DNA of 32,515 bases from an uncultured Acetatifactor sp. (GCA_934402375.1 CAKRUB010000029.1:1-32515); one strand, 5' to 3'; positions 1-13,884 are shown, counted from the stretch's first letter. Program-made: numbers and translations. Notes: generated by a model not told the origin, from the letters alone.

Positions 1-101
1 TAATACAGAATACGCTCGGTCAATGTGGTCTTACCAGCATCGATATGAGCCATAATTCCGATATTTCTGGTTCTCTCTAACGGATATTCTCTTCCAGCCA
101 A
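1..101 (-). CDS. fusA: Elongation factor G, N-terminal fragment (runs off left edge)
   Basis: Only the first 33 codons are present. They include the GTPase G1/P-loop motif AHIDAGKTT at about residues 18-26, preceded by the typical EF-G start [18 protein letters not shown] is the cytosolic GTPase that drives ribosome translocation and, with RRF, recycling. The start is a TTG codon at 99-101: a GGAGGG ribosome binding site sits a few bases upstream and no ATG is available between it and the rpsG stop. The gene begins 15 bases after rpsG, so the str operon order rpsL-rpsG-fusA is kept. Identification is secure; the rest of the gene is outside the window. Confidence 0.95.
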   Translation of the reverse strand, partial: MAGREYPLERTRNIGIMAHIDAGKTTLTERILY

Positions 102-116
102 GATTTTTCCCTCCTA

Positions 117-868
<752 letters not shown>

Positions 869-1291
869 TCACTTCTTAGCTTCCTTAGGTCTCTTAGCGC
901 CGTACTTGGAGCGGGCCTGCTTCCTGTTGGCAACACCTGCGGTATCAAGTGTACCACGGATGATGTGGTATCTGGTACCGGGCAGATCCTTTACTCTACC
1001 ACCACGGATCAGTACAACACTGTGCTCCTGCAGATTGTGACCTTCTCCGGGAATGTAGCTTGTAACTTCGATTCCGTTGGAAAGACGTACTCTGGCGATC
1101 TTTCTGAGAGCTGAGTTAGGCTTCTTAGGAGTTGCTGTCTTAACAGCGGTACATACACCACGCTTCTGGGGAGCAGATACATCAGTAGCCTTCTTGTGAA
1201 GGGAGTTGTAACCTTTCTGCAGAGCAGGTGCTGTAGACTTCTTTACAGAGGTCTGACGTCCTTTTCTTACTAACTGGTTAAATGTCGGCAT
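869..1291 (-). CDS. rpsL: 30S ribosomal protein S12
   Basis: This encodes a 140-residue S12, an accuracy-determining protein of the decoding centre. It begins [12 protein letters not shown] and carries the diagnostic [11 protein letters not shown] and [24 protein letters not shown] segments. The lysines of the PKKPNS loop and the PGV-type loop regions, where streptomycin-resistance substitutions usually fall, look wild type. The ATG start has an AGAGGTG ribosome binding site 7 bases upstream. It is the first gene of the rpsL-rpsG-fusA unit, and a near-consensus promoter lies about 95 bases upstream, so this operon is transcribed independently of rpoBC. Confidence 0.98.
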   Translation of the reverse strand: MPTFNQLVRKGRQTSVKKSTAPALQKGYNSLHKKATDVSAPQKRGVCTAVKTATPKKPNSALRKIARVRLSNGIEVTSYIPGEGHNLQEHSVVLIRGGRVKDLPGTRYHIIRGTLDTAGVANRKQARSKYGAKRPKEAKK

Positions 1292-1385
1292 TCTGTTTCA
1301 CCTCTTTCTGAATTGTATAATTTTTTGCCTCACATGCCGCATATCTGAAACAACAAAATAAATGCATCCATGCGCATGCTATATT

Positions 1386-1414
1386 AGTATAGCCGCTCAC
1401 CGATGCATTGTCAA
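1386..1414 (-). promoter_or_regulatory. Promoter of the rpsL-rpsG-fusA operon
   Basis: On the minus strand, TTGACA (1409-1414) and TATACT (1386-1391) are separated by exactly 17 bases. This is a near-perfect housekeeping sigma-type promoter. It starts a leader of roughly 85-90 bases before the rpsL start and lies in the 174-base gap between rfbD and rpsL. The leader contains short palindromic stretches around GCATGC but no clear terminator. Confidence 0.88.
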
Positions 1415-1465
1415 CCATTTTTTAAAGTTTGCGCTTTTATGAATGACCCGGCGCTGAACTGTTAC

Positions 1466-2323
1466 CTACAACATTGAATTTTCCCGCAGTTCCGCGATAT
1501 ATCTCTTCAGCGCATCCCTCCATGCGGGCAGTCGCTCAAAGCCAGCCTGTGAAAGCTTCTCCTTGCTCATGCGGCTGTTTGCCGGGCGGTTTGCCTTGGC
1601 TCCGTATTCTGCCGTGCTGACCGGAAGCACCTTCATATTGATTCCTGCCTCCTCAAAGATCGCACACGCAAATTCATACCACGAGCAGAAGCCCTCATTG
1701 GTTGCATGGTAAATGCCGTACTTGTCCGTCTGTACCATATCGACCAGCAGTCTTGCGAGATCATAAGTATAGGTAGGAGAACCAAACTGGTCGTCAACCA
1801 CCTTCAGGGTGTCATGCGTCTTGGACAGATTCAGCATTGTCCTGACGAAATTCTTGCCATTGATGCCAAATACCCACGCGATACGCACGATAAAAAACTT
1901 GTCCAACAGCTCCTGAACAGCAAGCTCTCCCTCGTACTTTGTCTGTCCGTACACGCTCTTCGGCGCTCTCTCATCCTCCGGCTCCCACGGGCGTTCGCCC
2001 TGTCCGTCAAACACATAGTCCGTGCTGATGTAAAGCATTTTGATGTCCAGCTTTGCACACACACGCGCAACATTCCTTGTTCCATCCGCATTCACCTTGC
2101 GGCATGCCGCTTCGTTCTCCTCCGCCGCATCCACAGCCGTATAGGCGGCACAATGGATCACTGCATCGGGCGCGCTCTGTCCGATCACGCTGTCAACACT
2201 CGCCGGATCTGTAATATCCATCTCCTGAATATCTACGCCGACAGCCTCTATTCCTCTCTTTGTAAGCTCATTCACCACATCATAGCCGAGCTGACCCTTT
2301 ACCCCTGTAACCAGAACCTTCAT
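1466..2323 (-). CDS. rfbD: dTDP-4-dehydrorhamnose reductase
   Basis: This is an NAD(P)-dependent short-chain reductase of the RmlD family, which makes the last step of dTDP-L-rhamnose synthesis for cell-surface polysaccharide. The protein is 285 residues from the chosen start. It shows the Rossmann motif VTGVKGQLG at its N-terminus, STDYVFDG, and the catalytic YGQTKYEGE (Tyr-x-x-x-Lys) motif. I chose ATG 2321-2323 because GGGAAAGGA lies just upstream; an in-frame ATG seven codons earlier has no ribosome binding site. No other rhamnose gene is nearby. The gene sits alone between the rpoC terminator and the rpsL promoter, a slot that in Bacillus holds an L7Ae-like gene. It may depend on readthrough from rpoC, since I see no clear promoter of its own. 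Confidence 0.92.
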   Translation of the reverse strand: MKVLVTGVKGQLGYDVVNELTKRGIEAVGVDIQEMDITDPASVDSVIGQSAPDAVIHCAAYTAVDAAEENEAACRKVNADGTRNVARVCAKLDIKMLYISTDYVFDGQGERPWEPEDERAPKSVYGQTKYEGELAVQELLDKFFIVRIAWVFGINGKNFVRTMLNLSKTHDTLKVVDDQFGSPTYTYDLARLLVDMVQTDKYGIYHATNEGFCSWYEFACAIFEEAGINMKVLPVSTAEYGAKANRPANSRMSKEKLSQAGFERLPAWRDALKRYIAELRENSML

Positions 2324-2360
2324 AATATCAATATCCTTTCCCATTGCCGGATGTCTTTGC

Positions 2361-2396
2361 CAAAAAGCAGGGATCCGTTTTAAAGGAATCCCTGCT
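2361..2396 (-). terminator. Intrinsic terminator downstream of rpoC
   Basis: The inverted repeat AGCAGGGAT (2366-2374) / ATCCCTGCT (2388-2396), extended inward by CC/GG around a one-base bulge, is followed on the minus strand by TTTTT (2361-2365). It lies 16 bases past the rpoC stop and just before the rfbD ribosome binding site, so rfbD is expressed by readthrough or from an unseen promoter. Confidence 0.85.
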
Positions 2397-2411
2397 CTCT
2401 ATTTACTCTTC

Positions 2412-5400
2412 TTACTCTTCTACCGGAGCTACGGTCTCTTCAACATTCTCGTCAAAGCTGACCTGATCCTCCATGCCGCCCTCGTCAAAGGAAATCGCCT
2501 CTACCTCATCTGTGCTGAGCTTCGTATTGCGGTATCTCTTCATACCTGTTCCGACAGGAATCAGCTTACCGATAATAACGTTCTCTTTCAGACCGATCAG
2601 GTTATCAACCTTACCCTTGATAGCAGCCTCTGTCAGAACCTTTGTGGTCTCCTGGAAGGAAGCTGCTGACAGGAAGGAGTTGGTAGCCAGCGCTGCCTTT
2701 GTGATACCGAGCAGTACCTGCTTGCCATCCGCAGGCTCCTTGCCCTCTGCGATCAGCTCCTCGTTCATATCCTCATAATCAAGGACATCCACAAGTGTAC
2801 CAGGCAGGAACTCCGTATCGCCGTTGTTCTCGATACGAACCTTCTTCAGCATCTGACGCACAATGACCTCGATATGCTTGTCGGCAATATCAACACCCTG
2901 CAGACGGTATACACGCTGTACCTCGCGGAGCATGTAATCCTGTACCGCACGGATTCCCTTGATTTTCAGCAGGTCGTGAGGATTTACGCTACCCTCTGTC
3001 AGCTCGTCACCTGCCTCCAGCATCTGACCGTCAAGCACCTTGATACGGGAGCCGTAAGGAATCAGATAAGCCTTGGAATCGCCGGTCTCCTCATTCGTGA
3101 TGACAACCTCGCGCTTTTTCTTGGTATCCTTAATCTCTGCCTTTCCGGCAAACTCTGCGATAATTGCAAGTCCCTTGGGCTTTCTCGCCTCGAAAAGCTC
3201 CTCGACACGGGGAAGACCCTGTGTAATATCATCACCTGCCACACCGCCGGTATGGAAGGTTCTCATCGTCAGCTGTGTACCGGGCTCACCGATAGACTGT
3301 GCAGCGATAATTCCGACTGCCTCACCTACCTGTACCGCTTCACCGGTTGCCATGTTTGCACCGTAACATTTTGCACAGATGCCGACATGGGAACGACATG
3401 TCAGAATAGTACGAATCTTCACTGCCTCAATCGGCTCTCCGTTCTTGTCAACACCCACGCTCAGAATCCTGGATGCACGGCTCGGCGTGATCATGTGGTT
3501 GTGCTTCACAATCATGTTGCCATCTTTATCATAAATGTCCTCACAGGAATATCTGCCTGTGATTCTGTCCTTCAGACTCTCGATGGTTTCCTTGCCGTCC
3601 ATAAATGCCTTGACAACAATACCGGGAATTTCTGCCCTGCCCTCAGCGCAGTCCGTCTCACGGATGGAAAGCTCCTGAGATACATCGACCATTCGTCTGG
3701 TCAGGTATCCTGAGTCGGCTGTACGCAGTGCGGTGTCGGACAGACCCTTACGAGCACCGTGTGCGGACATGAAGTACTCCAGTACGTCCAGACCTTCACG
3801 GAAGTTTGACTTAATCGGCAGTTCGATGGTACGTCCTGTCGTATCAGCCATCAGTCCACGCATACCTGCCAGCTGCTTGATCTGCTGGTTGGAACCACGG
3901 GCACCGGAGTCAGCCATCATGTAAATGTTGTTGTACTTATCCAGTCCGGCAAGCAGTACGTCCGTCAGCTCCTTATCCGTCTCGTTCCATGTCTCTACCA
4001 CGGCACGGTAACGCTCCTCCTCGGTAATCAGACCACGACGGAAGTTCGCGGAAATCTTATCTACGGTAGCCTGTGCCTCCGCAAGCATCTCCGGCTTCTT
4101 CGCAGGCACGGTCATATCGGAAATTGATACGGTCATTGCCGCTCTTGTGGAATACTTATATCCAATGCTCTTGACATCGTCCAGCACTTCCGCAGTCTTT
4201 ACTGCTCCGTGCGTATTGATAACCTTCTCCAGAATCTGCTTCAGCTGCTTCTTGCCGACATGGAAATCAACCTCCAGCTTCAGGAAATCCTCCGGTTTTG
4301 TTCTATCTACATAGCCCAGATCCTGCGGCAGAATCTCATTGAAGATGAAACGTCCCAGCGTAGACTCAACGTTTCCGGTAATCACTTCGCCGTTCTCGTT
4401 CTTCTTAGACACACGGACGGTAATTCTGGAATGCAGCGTACACGCCTTGTTCTCATAAGCAAGAATCGCCTCATTCACGCTCTTGAAGAACTTTCCTTCG
4501 CCTACAGCGCCGGGTCTCTCCTGCGTCAGGTAGTAAATACCAAGCACCATATCCTGAGACGGTACGGCAACGGGACCACCGTCGGAAGGCTTCAACAGGT
4601 TGTTCGGGGACAGCAACAGGAAACGGCACTCCGCCTGTGCCTCAACGGACAGAGGAAGATGCACTGCCATCTGGTCTCCGTCGAAGTCCGCGTTGAATGC
4701 GGTACATACGAGGGGATGCAGCTTAATTGCCTTACCTTCTACCAGAATCGGCTCAAATGCCTGAATACCAAGTCTGTGCAGTGTCGGTGCACGGTTCAGC
4801 ATTACAGGATGCTCCTTGATTACCTCCTCAAGCACATCCCATACCTGGGTATCCATCTTATCAACGAGCTTCTTTGCATTCTTGATATTCTGGCTGATAC
4901 CCTTTGCAACAAGCTCCTTCATTACGAAGGGCTTGAACAGCTCGATTGCCATCTCCTTCGGCAGACCGCACTGATAAATCTTCAGTTCGGGACCTACGAC
5001 GATAACGGAACGTCCCGAATAGTCAACACGCTTTCCGAGCAGGTTCTGACGGAAACGTCCGGACTTACCCTTCAGCATATCCGACAGAGATTTCAGCGCT
5101 CTGTTGCCGGGACCAGTAACAGGACGTCCTCTTCTGCCGTTGTCGATCAGCGCATCGACAGCCTCCTGAAGCATTCTCTTCTCGTTGCGGACGATAATAT
5201 CAGGTGCGCCCAGCTCGAGCAGTCTCTTCAGACGGTTGTTTCTGTTGATGATTCTTCTGTACAGATCGTTCAGGTCGGAGGTTGCGAAACGTCCGCCGTC
5301 AAGCTGTACCATAGGTCGAATATCGGGGGGGATGACGGGAATGACATCCATCACCATCCACTCCGGTCTGTTGCCGGACTCACGGAAAGCCTCGACAACC

Positions 5401-6056
5401 TCAAGTCTCTTGATGATACGCGCACGCTTCTGACCGGAGGATTCCTTTAAGCCGGTCTTAAGCTCTACTGCTTCCTTCTCCAGATCGATTGCCTGAAGAA
5501 GCTCCTTGATCGCCTCGGCGCCCATTCCTACACGGAACTTGTTGCCGTAGGTCTCGCGCGCATCCTGATATTCCTTCTCGGAAAGGATCTGCTTATATTC
5601 CAGTCCTGTCTCGCCGGCATCCAGAACAATATAGGATGCAAAGTACAGAACCTTCTCCAGCACTCTGGGAGACAGATCAAGGATCAGTCCCATACGGCTG
5701 GGAATTCCCTTAAAATACCAGATATGAGATACGGGAGCGGCAAGCTCGATATGTCCCATACGCTCTCTTCTGACGCTCGCCTTTGTCACCTCAACACCGC
5801 ATCGGTCACAGACAACGCCCTTATATCTGATCTTCTTATACTTACCGCAATGACACTCCCAATCCTTGCTGGGTCCGAAAATCCTCTCGCAGAACAGACC
5901 GTCTCTCTCGGGCTTCAATGTTCTGTAGTTGATTGTCTCAGGCTTAAGCACCTCACCGTGAGACCACTCACGGATTTTCTCAGGTGAAGCCAATCCAATC
6001 TTTATGGCATCAAATGTCATAGGCTGGTAGGTTGTTTCATTTTTTACTTCTGACAT
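2412..6056 (-). CDS. rpoC: DNA-directed RNA polymerase subunit beta'
   Basis: This encodes the 1214-residue largest RNA polymerase subunit. The N-terminal zinc-ribbon cysteines are at about residues 68, 70, 83 and 86 ([12 protein letters not shown]). The catalytic magnesium motif [12 protein letters not shown] is near residue 455, and a second cysteine cluster (DCAEG, then [11 protein letters not shown]) lies near 800-897. The length fits the Firmicutes type, without the large proteobacterial insertion. I start at ATG 6054-6056, which has AAGGGAG 8 bases upstream; an in-frame GTG three codons earlier overlaps that ribosome binding site. The gene begins 24 bases after rpoB and ends at an intrinsic terminator. 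The C-terminus is acidic ([16 protein letters not shown]). Confidence 0.98.
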   Translation of the reverse strand: MSEVKNETTYQPMTFDAIKIGLASPEKIREWSHGEVLKPETINYRTLKPERDGLFCERIFGPSKDWECHCGKYKKIRYKGVVCDRCGVEVTKASVRRERMGHIELAAPVSHIWYFKGIPSRMGLILDLSPRVLEKVLYFASYIVLDAGETGLEYKQILSEKEYQDARETYGNKFRVGMGAEAIKELLQAIDLEKEAVELKTGLKESSGQKRARIIKRLEVVEAFRESGNRPEWMVMDVIPVIPPDIRPMVQLDGGRFATSDLNDLYRRIINRNNRLKRLLELGAPDIIVRNEKRMLQEAVDALIDNGRRGRPVTGPGNRALKSLSDMLKGKSGRFRQNLLGKRVDYSGRSVIVVGPELKIYQCGLPKEMAIELFKPFVMKELVAKGISQNIKNAKKLVDKMDTQVWDVLEEVIKEHPVMLNRAPTLHRLGIQAFEPILVEGKAIKLHPLVCTAFNADFDGDQMAVHLPLSVEAQAECRFLLLSPNNLLKPSDGGPVAVPSQDMVLGIYYLTQERPGAVGEGKFFKSVNEAILAYENKACTLHSRITVRVSKKNENGEVITGNVESTLGRFIFNEILPQDLGYVDRTKPEDFLKLEVDFHVGKKQLKQILEKVINTHGAVKTAEVLDDVKSIGYKYSTRAAMTVSISDMTVPAKKPEMLAEAQATVDKISANFRRGLITEEERYRAVVETWNETDKELTDVLLAGLDKYNNIYMMADSGARGSNQQIKQLAGMRGLMADTTGRTIELPIKSNFREGLDVLEYFMSAHGARKGLSDTALRTADSGYLTRRMVDVSQELSIRETDCAEGRAEIPGIVVKAFMDGKETIESLKDRITGRYSCEDIYDKDGNMIVKHNHMITPSRASRILSVGVDKNGEPIEAVKIRTILTCRSHVGICAKCYGANMATGEAVQVGEAVGIIAAQSIGEPGTQLTMRTFHTGGVAGDDITQGLPRVEELFEARKPKGLAIIAEFAGKAEIKDTKKKREVVITNEETGDSKAYLIPYGSRIKVLDGQMLEAGDELTEGSVNPHDLLKIKGIRAVQDYMLREVQRVYRLQGVDIADKHIEVIVRQMLKKVRIENNGDTEFLPGTLVDVLDYEDMNEELIAEGKEPADGKQVLLGITKAALATNSFLSAASFQETTKVLTEAAIKGKVDNLIGLKENVIIGKLIPVGTGMKRYRNTKLSTDEVEAISFDEGGMEDQVSFDENVEETVAPVEE

Positions 6057-6080
6057 CAATGGCACTCCCTTCTATTCTTC

Positions 6081-10019
<3,939 letters not shown>

Positions 10020-10088
10020 TGACATTTCACCCCGTTCTTTCTTTTCTGCCGCCAAAAAGGCATAGCACTTCACAATAGTGCATCGTCA

Positions 10089-10117
10089 ATAATAGCACAA
10101 AATTGTCAATGGGTCAA
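10089..10117 (-). promoter_or_regulatory. Promoter of rpoB-rpoC
   Basis: On the minus strand, TTGACC (10112-10117) and TATTAT (10089-10094) are 17 bases apart, giving a leader of about 65 bases before the rpoB start. A second TTGACA lies inside the spacer but is only 9 bases from the -10 and cannot pair with it. This promoter lies in the rplL-rpoB gap, so polymerase genes can be transcribed separately from rplJL. Confidence 0.8.
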
Positions 10118-10213
10118 GCATTATTTTAATAATATGTGGAGTTATTTGAACAAAATGAATTTTTCTGAATAAAGGTAGAAAAAATGTGCACCACCAGATG
10201 CATAAAACAAATT

Positions 10214-10250
10214 GAGAAATGGCTCTGCGTGCAGACACGCGAGCCATCTC
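10214..10250 (-). terminator. Hairpin (attenuator or partial terminator) between rplL and rpoB
   Basis: An interrupted stem is formed by ATGGCTC/GAGCCAT (10219-10225 with 10241-10247) and GCGTG/CACGC (10227-10231 with 10236-10240), with a CAGA loop and an outer GAG/CTC pair. On the minus strand it is followed by TTTCTCAATTTGTTTT, a weak T-rich tract. It lies 30 bases past the rplL stop, where many bacteria have an attenuator or RNA-processing site that lowers rpoBC relative to ribosomal genes. Confidence 0.65.
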
Positions 10251-10279
10251 CCATTCAAGAGTACCACTGTATGCACAGA

Positions 10280-10654
10280 TTACTTCAGAGTAACCTTAGC
10301 TCCAACTTCCTCAAGCTTCTTCTTGATGTCTTCAGCCTCTTCCTTAGAAGCGCCTTCCTTAACAACCTTAGGAGCTCCGTCAACAACGTCCTTTGCTTCC
10401 TTCAGTCCAAGACCGGTTACCTCACGAACAACCTTGATAACCTTAACCTTCTCTGCGCCAACCTCGGTCAGCTCTACGTTGAACTCGGTCTTCTCTTCCT
10501 CTGCTGCTGCGGCAGGACCAGCTGCTGCAACTACAACACCAGCTGCTGCAGATACGCCGAACTCCTCCTCACAAGCCTTTACAAGATCATTTAACTCTAA
10601 TACGGTCAACTCTTTGATAGCGTCGATCAGTTCCTGAGCTGTTAACTTAGCCAT
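10280..10654 (-). CDS. rplL: 50S ribosomal protein L7/L12
   Basis: This encodes the 124-residue stalk protein that recruits translational GTPases. It has the N-terminal dimerisation helices ([20 protein letters not shown]), an Ala-rich hinge (residues about 38-55) and the C-terminal factor-binding domain, including [19 protein letters not shown] and [22 protein letters not shown] start at ATG 10652-10654, with GGAGG 8 bases upstream; a possible start five codons earlier overlaps that ribosome binding site. It follows rplJ by 73 bases. L7/L12 is needed in several copies per ribosome, consistent with a hairpin that separates it from rpoB. Confidence 0.98.
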   Translation of the reverse strand: MAKLTAQELIDAIKELTVLELNDLVKACEEEFGVSAAAGVVVAAAGPAAAAEEEKTEFNVELTEVGAEKVKVIKVVREVTGLGLKEAKDVVDGAPKVVKEGASKEEAEDIKKKLEEVGAKVTLK

Positions 10655-10727
10655 TTTGATTTCCTCCATTTTTTAATTTGTTATTTGTTTCTTTTTACGT
10701 TCCGGGTGCTGTGCGCCGATCCGGAAA

Positions 10728-11264
10728 TTACTCAGCATCCGCTGCGGGTGCCTCAGCTGCAGGCGCTTCTACTGCGGAAGCTCCGCCTTTTTCTGCCAGC
10801 TGGTTCATGACGCGAGCGAAGTTGGTGATAGGACTCTGCAAGCTGCCAAGCAACTTGGAAATGAGCACCTCTCTGGACGGAATGCTTGCAATAGCTGCCA
10901 TTCCCTTTGCATCGTATACGGTGCCTTCTACAACGCCGCCCTTGATCTCGAGCTTGTCAGCCTTCTTAGCGAACTCTGCCAGCACTCTTGCGGGAGCGGT
11001 TGCATCCTCTGAAGAAATTGCTACCGCGCTGGGTCCCTCCAGATACTGGGTCAGACCTTCAAATGCGGTATCCTTGAATGCACGAGTCATGAAGGTATTC
11101 TTGTAAACCTTATAGACAACTCCTGCCTCACGCAGATTCTTACGAAGCTGTGTGTCCTGCTCAACGGTAAGTCCGCGGTAGTCAACCAGAACGACTGACT
11201 GGGCATCCTTAATATGAGCGGAAATCTCTTCTACGATGGGCTGTTTTAATTCAACCTTTGCCAT
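10728..11264 (-). CDS. rplJ: 50S ribosomal protein L10
   Basis: This encodes a 178-residue L10, the base of the L7/L12 stalk. It shows VVLVDYRGLTVEQDTQLRKNLREAGV and the KNTFMTRAF segment. The last 25 or so residues form a low-complexity Ala/Glu/Pro tail (SAVEAPAAEAPAADAE), longer than in Bacillus; clostridial L10 proteins often have such tails. The ATG start has AAGGAGG 7-8 bases upstream. Upstream lie a promoter, an L10 leader and an attenuator, so L10-L12 binding to the leader is the expected feedback control of this gene and rplL. Confidence 0.97.
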   Translation of the reverse strand: MAKVELKQPIVEEISAHIKDAQSVVLVDYRGLTVEQDTQLRKNLREAGVVYKVYKNTFMTRAFKDTAFEGLTQYLEGPSAVAISSEDATAPARVLAEFAKKADKLEIKGGVVEGTVYDAKGMAAIASIPSREVLISKLLGSLQSPITNFARVMNQLAEKGGASAVEAPAAEAPAADAE

Positions 11265-11324
11265 TTTTTTACCTCCTTATAGAATTGTTGGGGATTTCTC
11301 CCCCGCCGAAAGGAGTTTTATAAA

Positions 11325-11455
11325 AGAAAAACCTCCCTGAAGACAGGAAGGCAAAAAGTCTTAATATAAACTCTTTCCTCGGCAGGCGCCTTGCTTACCC
11401 CTCGTCTCTCAGTGAAACATGGGACCTGCTGTCTTCGGCTTTGATCTCACGACCG
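11325..11455 (-). promoter_or_regulatory. L10 leader RNA with attenuator hairpin
   Basis: The transcript from the promoter at 11462-11491 carries the conserved blocks GCCGAAGACAGCAGG and GGCGCCTGCCGAGG that are characteristic of the Firmicutes ribosomal L10 leader (Rfam L10_leader family). It then reaches a terminator hairpin: on the minus strand CCTTCCTG TCTT CAGGGAGG (11332-11351) followed by TTTTTC. The known mechanism in this family is that L10-(L12)n binding controls premature termination. The identification rests on sequence blocks and position; I could not run a covariance model. Confidence 0.88.
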
Positions 11456-11461
11456 ATGCAT

Positions 11462-11491
11462 ATTATAACACAAGGGGTTGAACAATGTCAA
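11462..11491 (-). promoter_or_regulatory. Promoter of rplJ-rplL, with its -35 inside the rplA downstream hairpin
   Basis: On the minus strand, TTGACA (11486-11491) and TATAAT (11462-11467) are 18 bases apart. Both hexamers match consensus perfectly. The -35 overlaps one arm and the loop of the perfect hairpin at 11472-11497 that follows rplA. Confidence 0.87.
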
Positions 11492-11497
11492 CCCCTT
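11472..11497 (-). terminator. Hairpin downstream of rplA
   Basis: The perfect 10-bp inverted repeat AAGGGGTTGA (11472-11481) / TCAACCCCTT (11488-11497) has a 6-base loop and lies 20 bases past the rplA stop. On the minus strand it is followed by GTGTTATAAT, without a proper T-run, so it is a weak intrinsic terminator at best. It may limit readthrough from rplKA or mark RNA processing. Confidence 0.55.
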
Positions 11498-11517
11498 ATT
11501 TCTACATAAATTTTCAA

Positions 11518-12207
11518 TTAATACTTTGCAACAGAAACCTTTACGCCAGGTCCCATGGTGCTTGTCAGAGTGATGCTCTTGAGGTACTGACCCTTCAAAG
11601 CGCTGGGTCTTGCCTTCGTGATTGCATCCATCAGTGCGGTGAAGTTCTCCTGCAGCTGCTCCTCGGTGAAGGAAGCCTTTCCTACAGGTACATGCACGAT
11701 GTTGGTCTTGTCCAGTCTGTACTCGATCTTACCAGCCTTAATGTCGTTTACAGCCTTGGTAACATCCATTGTTACAGTACCAGCCTTGGGGTTAGGCATC
11801 AAGCCCTTAGGTCCCAGAACCTTACCGAGACGCCCTACAACGCCCATCATGTCAGGGGTTGCAACTACAACGTCGAAATCAAGCCATCCGTCATTCTGGA
11901 TCTTCGGAATCAGCTCCTCGCCGCCAACATAATCAGCGCCTGCTGCCTCTGCCTCGTTTACCTTATCTCCCTTTGCGAATACCAGAACCTTTACAGTCTT
12001 ACCTGTTCCGTTCGGCAGTACAACTGCGCCACGGATCTGCTGCTCAGCGTGACGTCCGTCACAACCGGTTCTGATGTGTACTTCGATGGTCTCATCGAAC
12101 TTTGCTGTTGCTGTCTTCTTAACCAAAGCGATTGCATCGTTGGGCTCATAGAATACTGCGCGATCTACAAGCTTTGCAGCTTCGGTATATTTCTTACCAT
12201 GCTTCAT
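11518..12207 (-). CDS. rplA: 50S ribosomal protein L1
   Basis: This encodes a 229-residue L1, the mobile L1-stalk protein that helps release E-site tRNA. Family segments include [15 protein letters not shown] at the N-terminus, [19 protein letters not shown] (about residues 128-146) and the C-terminal [14 protein letters not shown]. The ATG start has AGGAGG 7 bases upstream. It follows rplK with 55 bases between them. That gap contains a perfect hairpin GACAACC/GGTTGTC (12231-12247) overlapping the space before the ribosome binding site. In other bacteria L1 represses translation of its own operon by binding mRNA, so a structured target near here is plausible. Confidence 0.98.
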   Translation of the reverse strand: MKHGKKYTEAAKLVDRAVFYEPNDAIALVKKTATAKFDETIEVHIRTGCDGRHAEQQIRGAVVLPNGTGKTVKVLVFAKGDKVNEAEAAGADYVGGEELIPKIQNDGWLDFDVVVATPDMMGVVGRLGKVLGPKGLMPNPKAGTVTMDVTKAVNDIKAGKIEYRLDKTNIVHVPVGKASFTEEQLQENFTALMDAITKARPSALKGQYLKSITLTSTMGPGVKVSVAKY

Positions 12208-12262
12208 TCTTTTACCTCCTAGGTTCCAGCGACAACCTGTGGTTGTCTCCCAATCAATTTTC

Positions 12263-12688
12263 TTAGTCTTCTACAGTAATACCCATGCTGCGTGCCGTAC
12301 CTGCGATCATGCTCATTGCAGCCTCAATGCTTGCTGCGTTCAGGTCGGGCATCTTCATCTCAGCGATCTCCTGAAGCTTAGCCTTGGAGATTGTTGCAAC
12401 CTTCGTCTTGTTCGGAACACCTGAACCGGACTTGATATTACATGCCTTCTTCAGCAGTACTGCTGCAGGGGGGGTCTTGGTAATGAAGCTGAAGCTTCTG
12501 TCTGCATATACAGTGATGACTACGGGGATGATCACATCGCCCTTGTCTGCTGTCTTTGCGTTGAACTGCTTTGTGAATTCAACGATGTTCACGCCATGCT
12601 GTCCCAGTGCAGGACCAACTGGCGGAGCCGGTGTAGCTTTGCCGGCAGGAATCTGTAATTTGATGTAGCCTGTTACTTTCTTTGCCAT
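12263..12688 (-). CDS. rplK: 50S ribosomal protein L11
   Basis: This encodes a 141-residue L11, part of the GTPase-associated centre and the thiostrepton-binding region. It shows [40 protein letters not shown] and a C-terminus in [14 protein letters not shown] start at ATG 12686-12688, with GGAGG 7 bases upstream; the open frame continues upstream without a ribosome binding site or any conserved sequence. It lies 160 bases after nusG in a spacer with several hairpins and is followed by rplA. Confidence 0.98.
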   Translation of the reverse strand: MAKKVTGYIKLQIPAGKATPAPPVGPALGQHGVNIVEFTKQFNAKTADKGDVIIPVVITVYADRSFSFITKTPPAAVLLKKACNIKSGSGVPNKTKVATISKAKLQEIAEMKMPDLNAASIEAAMSMIAGTARSMGITVED

Positions 12689-12848
12689 TTTGGCACCTCC
12701 TATATTGTGGTATGCCGTTACCACAGCCGCAGGGCTGCTTATTGCGAACGGCCATTCGGCGCAGGTTGCCGCGTTTGCGCTCCTGCTCCCACTTTGTTGC
12801 CGGGGCTCATGCCCCATATATCTGTCAGCTCGCGCTGCAAATACCGAA
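12689..12848 (-). promoter_or_regulatory. Hairpin-rich spacer between nusG and rplK
   Basis: No gene is visible here. The spacer carries TGTGGTA/TACCACA close to the rplK ribosome binding site, CAGCC/GGCTG with a 4-base loop next to it, and GGGGC/GCCCC with a TCAT loop nearer to nusG. No T-run follows them on the minus strand, and no convincing promoter was found. It may be the leader through which L1 or another factor controls rplKA; that is inference. Confidence 0.4.
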
Positions 12849-13367
12849 TTAAAGCTTTCTTACCTCCGCGAAGCCAATCTCCACAGGGGTTTCTCTTCCA
12901 AACAGCTCCACATTGATCGTGGCTGTCTGCTTGCTGTAATCGATCTTCTGAACGACACCCACGGTATCCTTCCAGACGCCCGCCACTACAGCAATGCTGT
13001 CTCCCTCGACAAAGTCTACGGAAACATTCTCTGCCTTGATACCCAGCGGCTTCATCTCCGCTTCTGTAAGGGGAACTGGTTTACTTCCCGGTCCAACAAA
13101 GCCTGTGACACCACGGGTATTTCTTACCACATACCATGTGTCGTCATTCATTTCCATATTGAGAAGGACATAGCCAGGAAACATTTTTCTCTGGACAGTT
13201 TTCTTCACACCATTTTTTAGCTCTACAACATCCTCCAGCGGAACTCTTACCTCCAAGATCTGCTCCGCAAGGTTTTTGTTGTTTTCAATGGTCTTCTCAA
13301 TATTGGCTTTGACTTTGTTTTCATATCCAGAATAGGTATGAACCACATACCATTTTGCCTCTGCCAT
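12849..13367 (-). CDS. nusG: Transcription termination/antitermination factor NusG
   Basis: This encodes a 172-residue NusG. The N-terminal NGN domain starts [20 protein letters not shown] and continues through [20 protein letters not shown] and TRGVTGFVG. The C-terminal KOW domain is recognisable as [22 protein letters not shown] at about residues 119-140. It binds RNA polymerase through the NGN domain and links it to ribosomes or other factors through KOW. The ATG start has GAGGGTG 6 bases upstream, and secE ends 15 bases before it, so secE and nusG are co-transcribed as usual. Confidence 0.98.
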   Translation of the reverse strand: MAEAKWYVVHTYSGYENKVKANIEKTIENNKNLAEQILEVRVPLEDVVELKNGVKKTVQRKMFPGYVLLNMEMNDDTWYVVRNTRGVTGFVGPGSKPVPLTEAEMKPLGIKAENVSVDFVEGDSIAVVAGVWKDTVGVVQKIDYSKQTATINVELFGRETPVEIGFAEVRKL

Positions 13368-13382
13368 ACAATCACCCTCGCT

Positions 13383-13586
13383 CTAAATTGATGTTAAGAA
13401 GTTTATGCCATATTTCGCAACATAGTCAATTATTGCAATGATAACTCCCACAACAACCGAGATTGCCACGACAGCGACAGACTGCTTCAAGGTGTCATGC
13501 CTGTCCGGCCATGCAATTTTCTTGAATTCGGCTTTTACCCCATCAAAGAAAGCGGGGCGCTTCTGCTTTTCTGCGGAATCTCCCAT
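13383..13586 (-). CDS. secE: Preprotein translocase subunit SecE
   Basis: This encodes a 67-residue single-span membrane protein of the SecYEG channel. It has the conserved amphipathic segment FFDGVKAEFKKIAWPDRHD, followed by one hydrophobic helix (VAVVAISVVVGVIIAIIDYV, about residues 38-57). I start at ATG 13584-13586, preceded by GGAGG at 5 bases; a TTG four codons earlier would overlap this ribosome binding site. It sits between rpmG and nusG, the normal clostridial arrangement. Confidence 0.97.
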   Translation of the reverse strand: MGDSAEKQKRPAFFDGVKAEFKKIAWPDRHDTLKQSVAVVAISVVVGVIIAIIDYVAKYGINFLTSI

Positions 13587-13613
13587 TTTGACCTCCAATT
13601 AAGACGACGCTGA

Positions 13614-13763
13614 CTATTTGGTTTCTTTGTGCAGTGTATGTGTCTTGCAGAATCTACAATACTTTTTGGTTTCCATTCTGTCAGGATGCGTCTTCTTATC
13701 CTTGGTAGTATTGTAGTTACGCTGCTTGCACTCTGTACAAGCTAAAGTGATTTTTGTACGCAT
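13614..13763 (-). CDS. rpmG: 50S ribosomal protein L33
   Basis: This small gene of 49 codons plus stop begins [12 protein letters not shown], continues [17 protein letters not shown] and ends [12 protein letters not shown]. Two CxxC pairs (Cys9/Cys12 and Cys36/Cys39) form a zinc site, so this is the zinc-containing form of L33. The ATG (13761-13763) has GGAGG about 8 bases upstream. It is the first gene of the rpmG-secE-nusG-rplKA run, with a good promoter 60 bases upstream, and ends 27 bases before the secE start. Confidence 0.97.
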   Translation of the reverse strand: MRTKITLACTECKQRNYNTTKDKKTHPDRMETKKYCRFCKTHTLHKETK

Positions 13764-13825
13764 ATCGGCTACCTCCACGTTTTTTTAAGCATAAAAAAAA
13801 GACCTAAATCTCATCTCGCGTGAAT

Positions 13826-13854
13826 ACTATATCACAGGAGACCCGCTTCGTCAA
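13826..13854 (-). promoter_or_regulatory. Promoter of rpmG-secE-nusG-rplKA
   Basis: On the minus strand, TTGACG (13849-13854) and TATAGT (13826-13831) are 17 bases apart. The transcript would have a leader of about 55 bases containing T- and A-rich tracts before rpmG. It diverges from the promoter of the plus-strand FliD-like gene. Confidence 0.83.
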
Positions 13855-13884
13855 TATTTTTCTGTATATTTTTGTGTTTTCCGC

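Noticed and set aside
4209..5450. 413-codon open frame on the plus strand
   Set aside because: It lies fully antisense to rpoC, has no family resemblance and results from codon bias of the real gene.
10020..10073. N-terminal extension of rpoB
   Set aside because: The extra residues include the ribosome binding site region and do not resemble RpoB.
12689..12817. N-terminal extension of rplK
   Set aside because: No ribosome binding site and no L11 similarity; the sequence is hairpin-rich spacer and includes the true rplK ribosome binding site.
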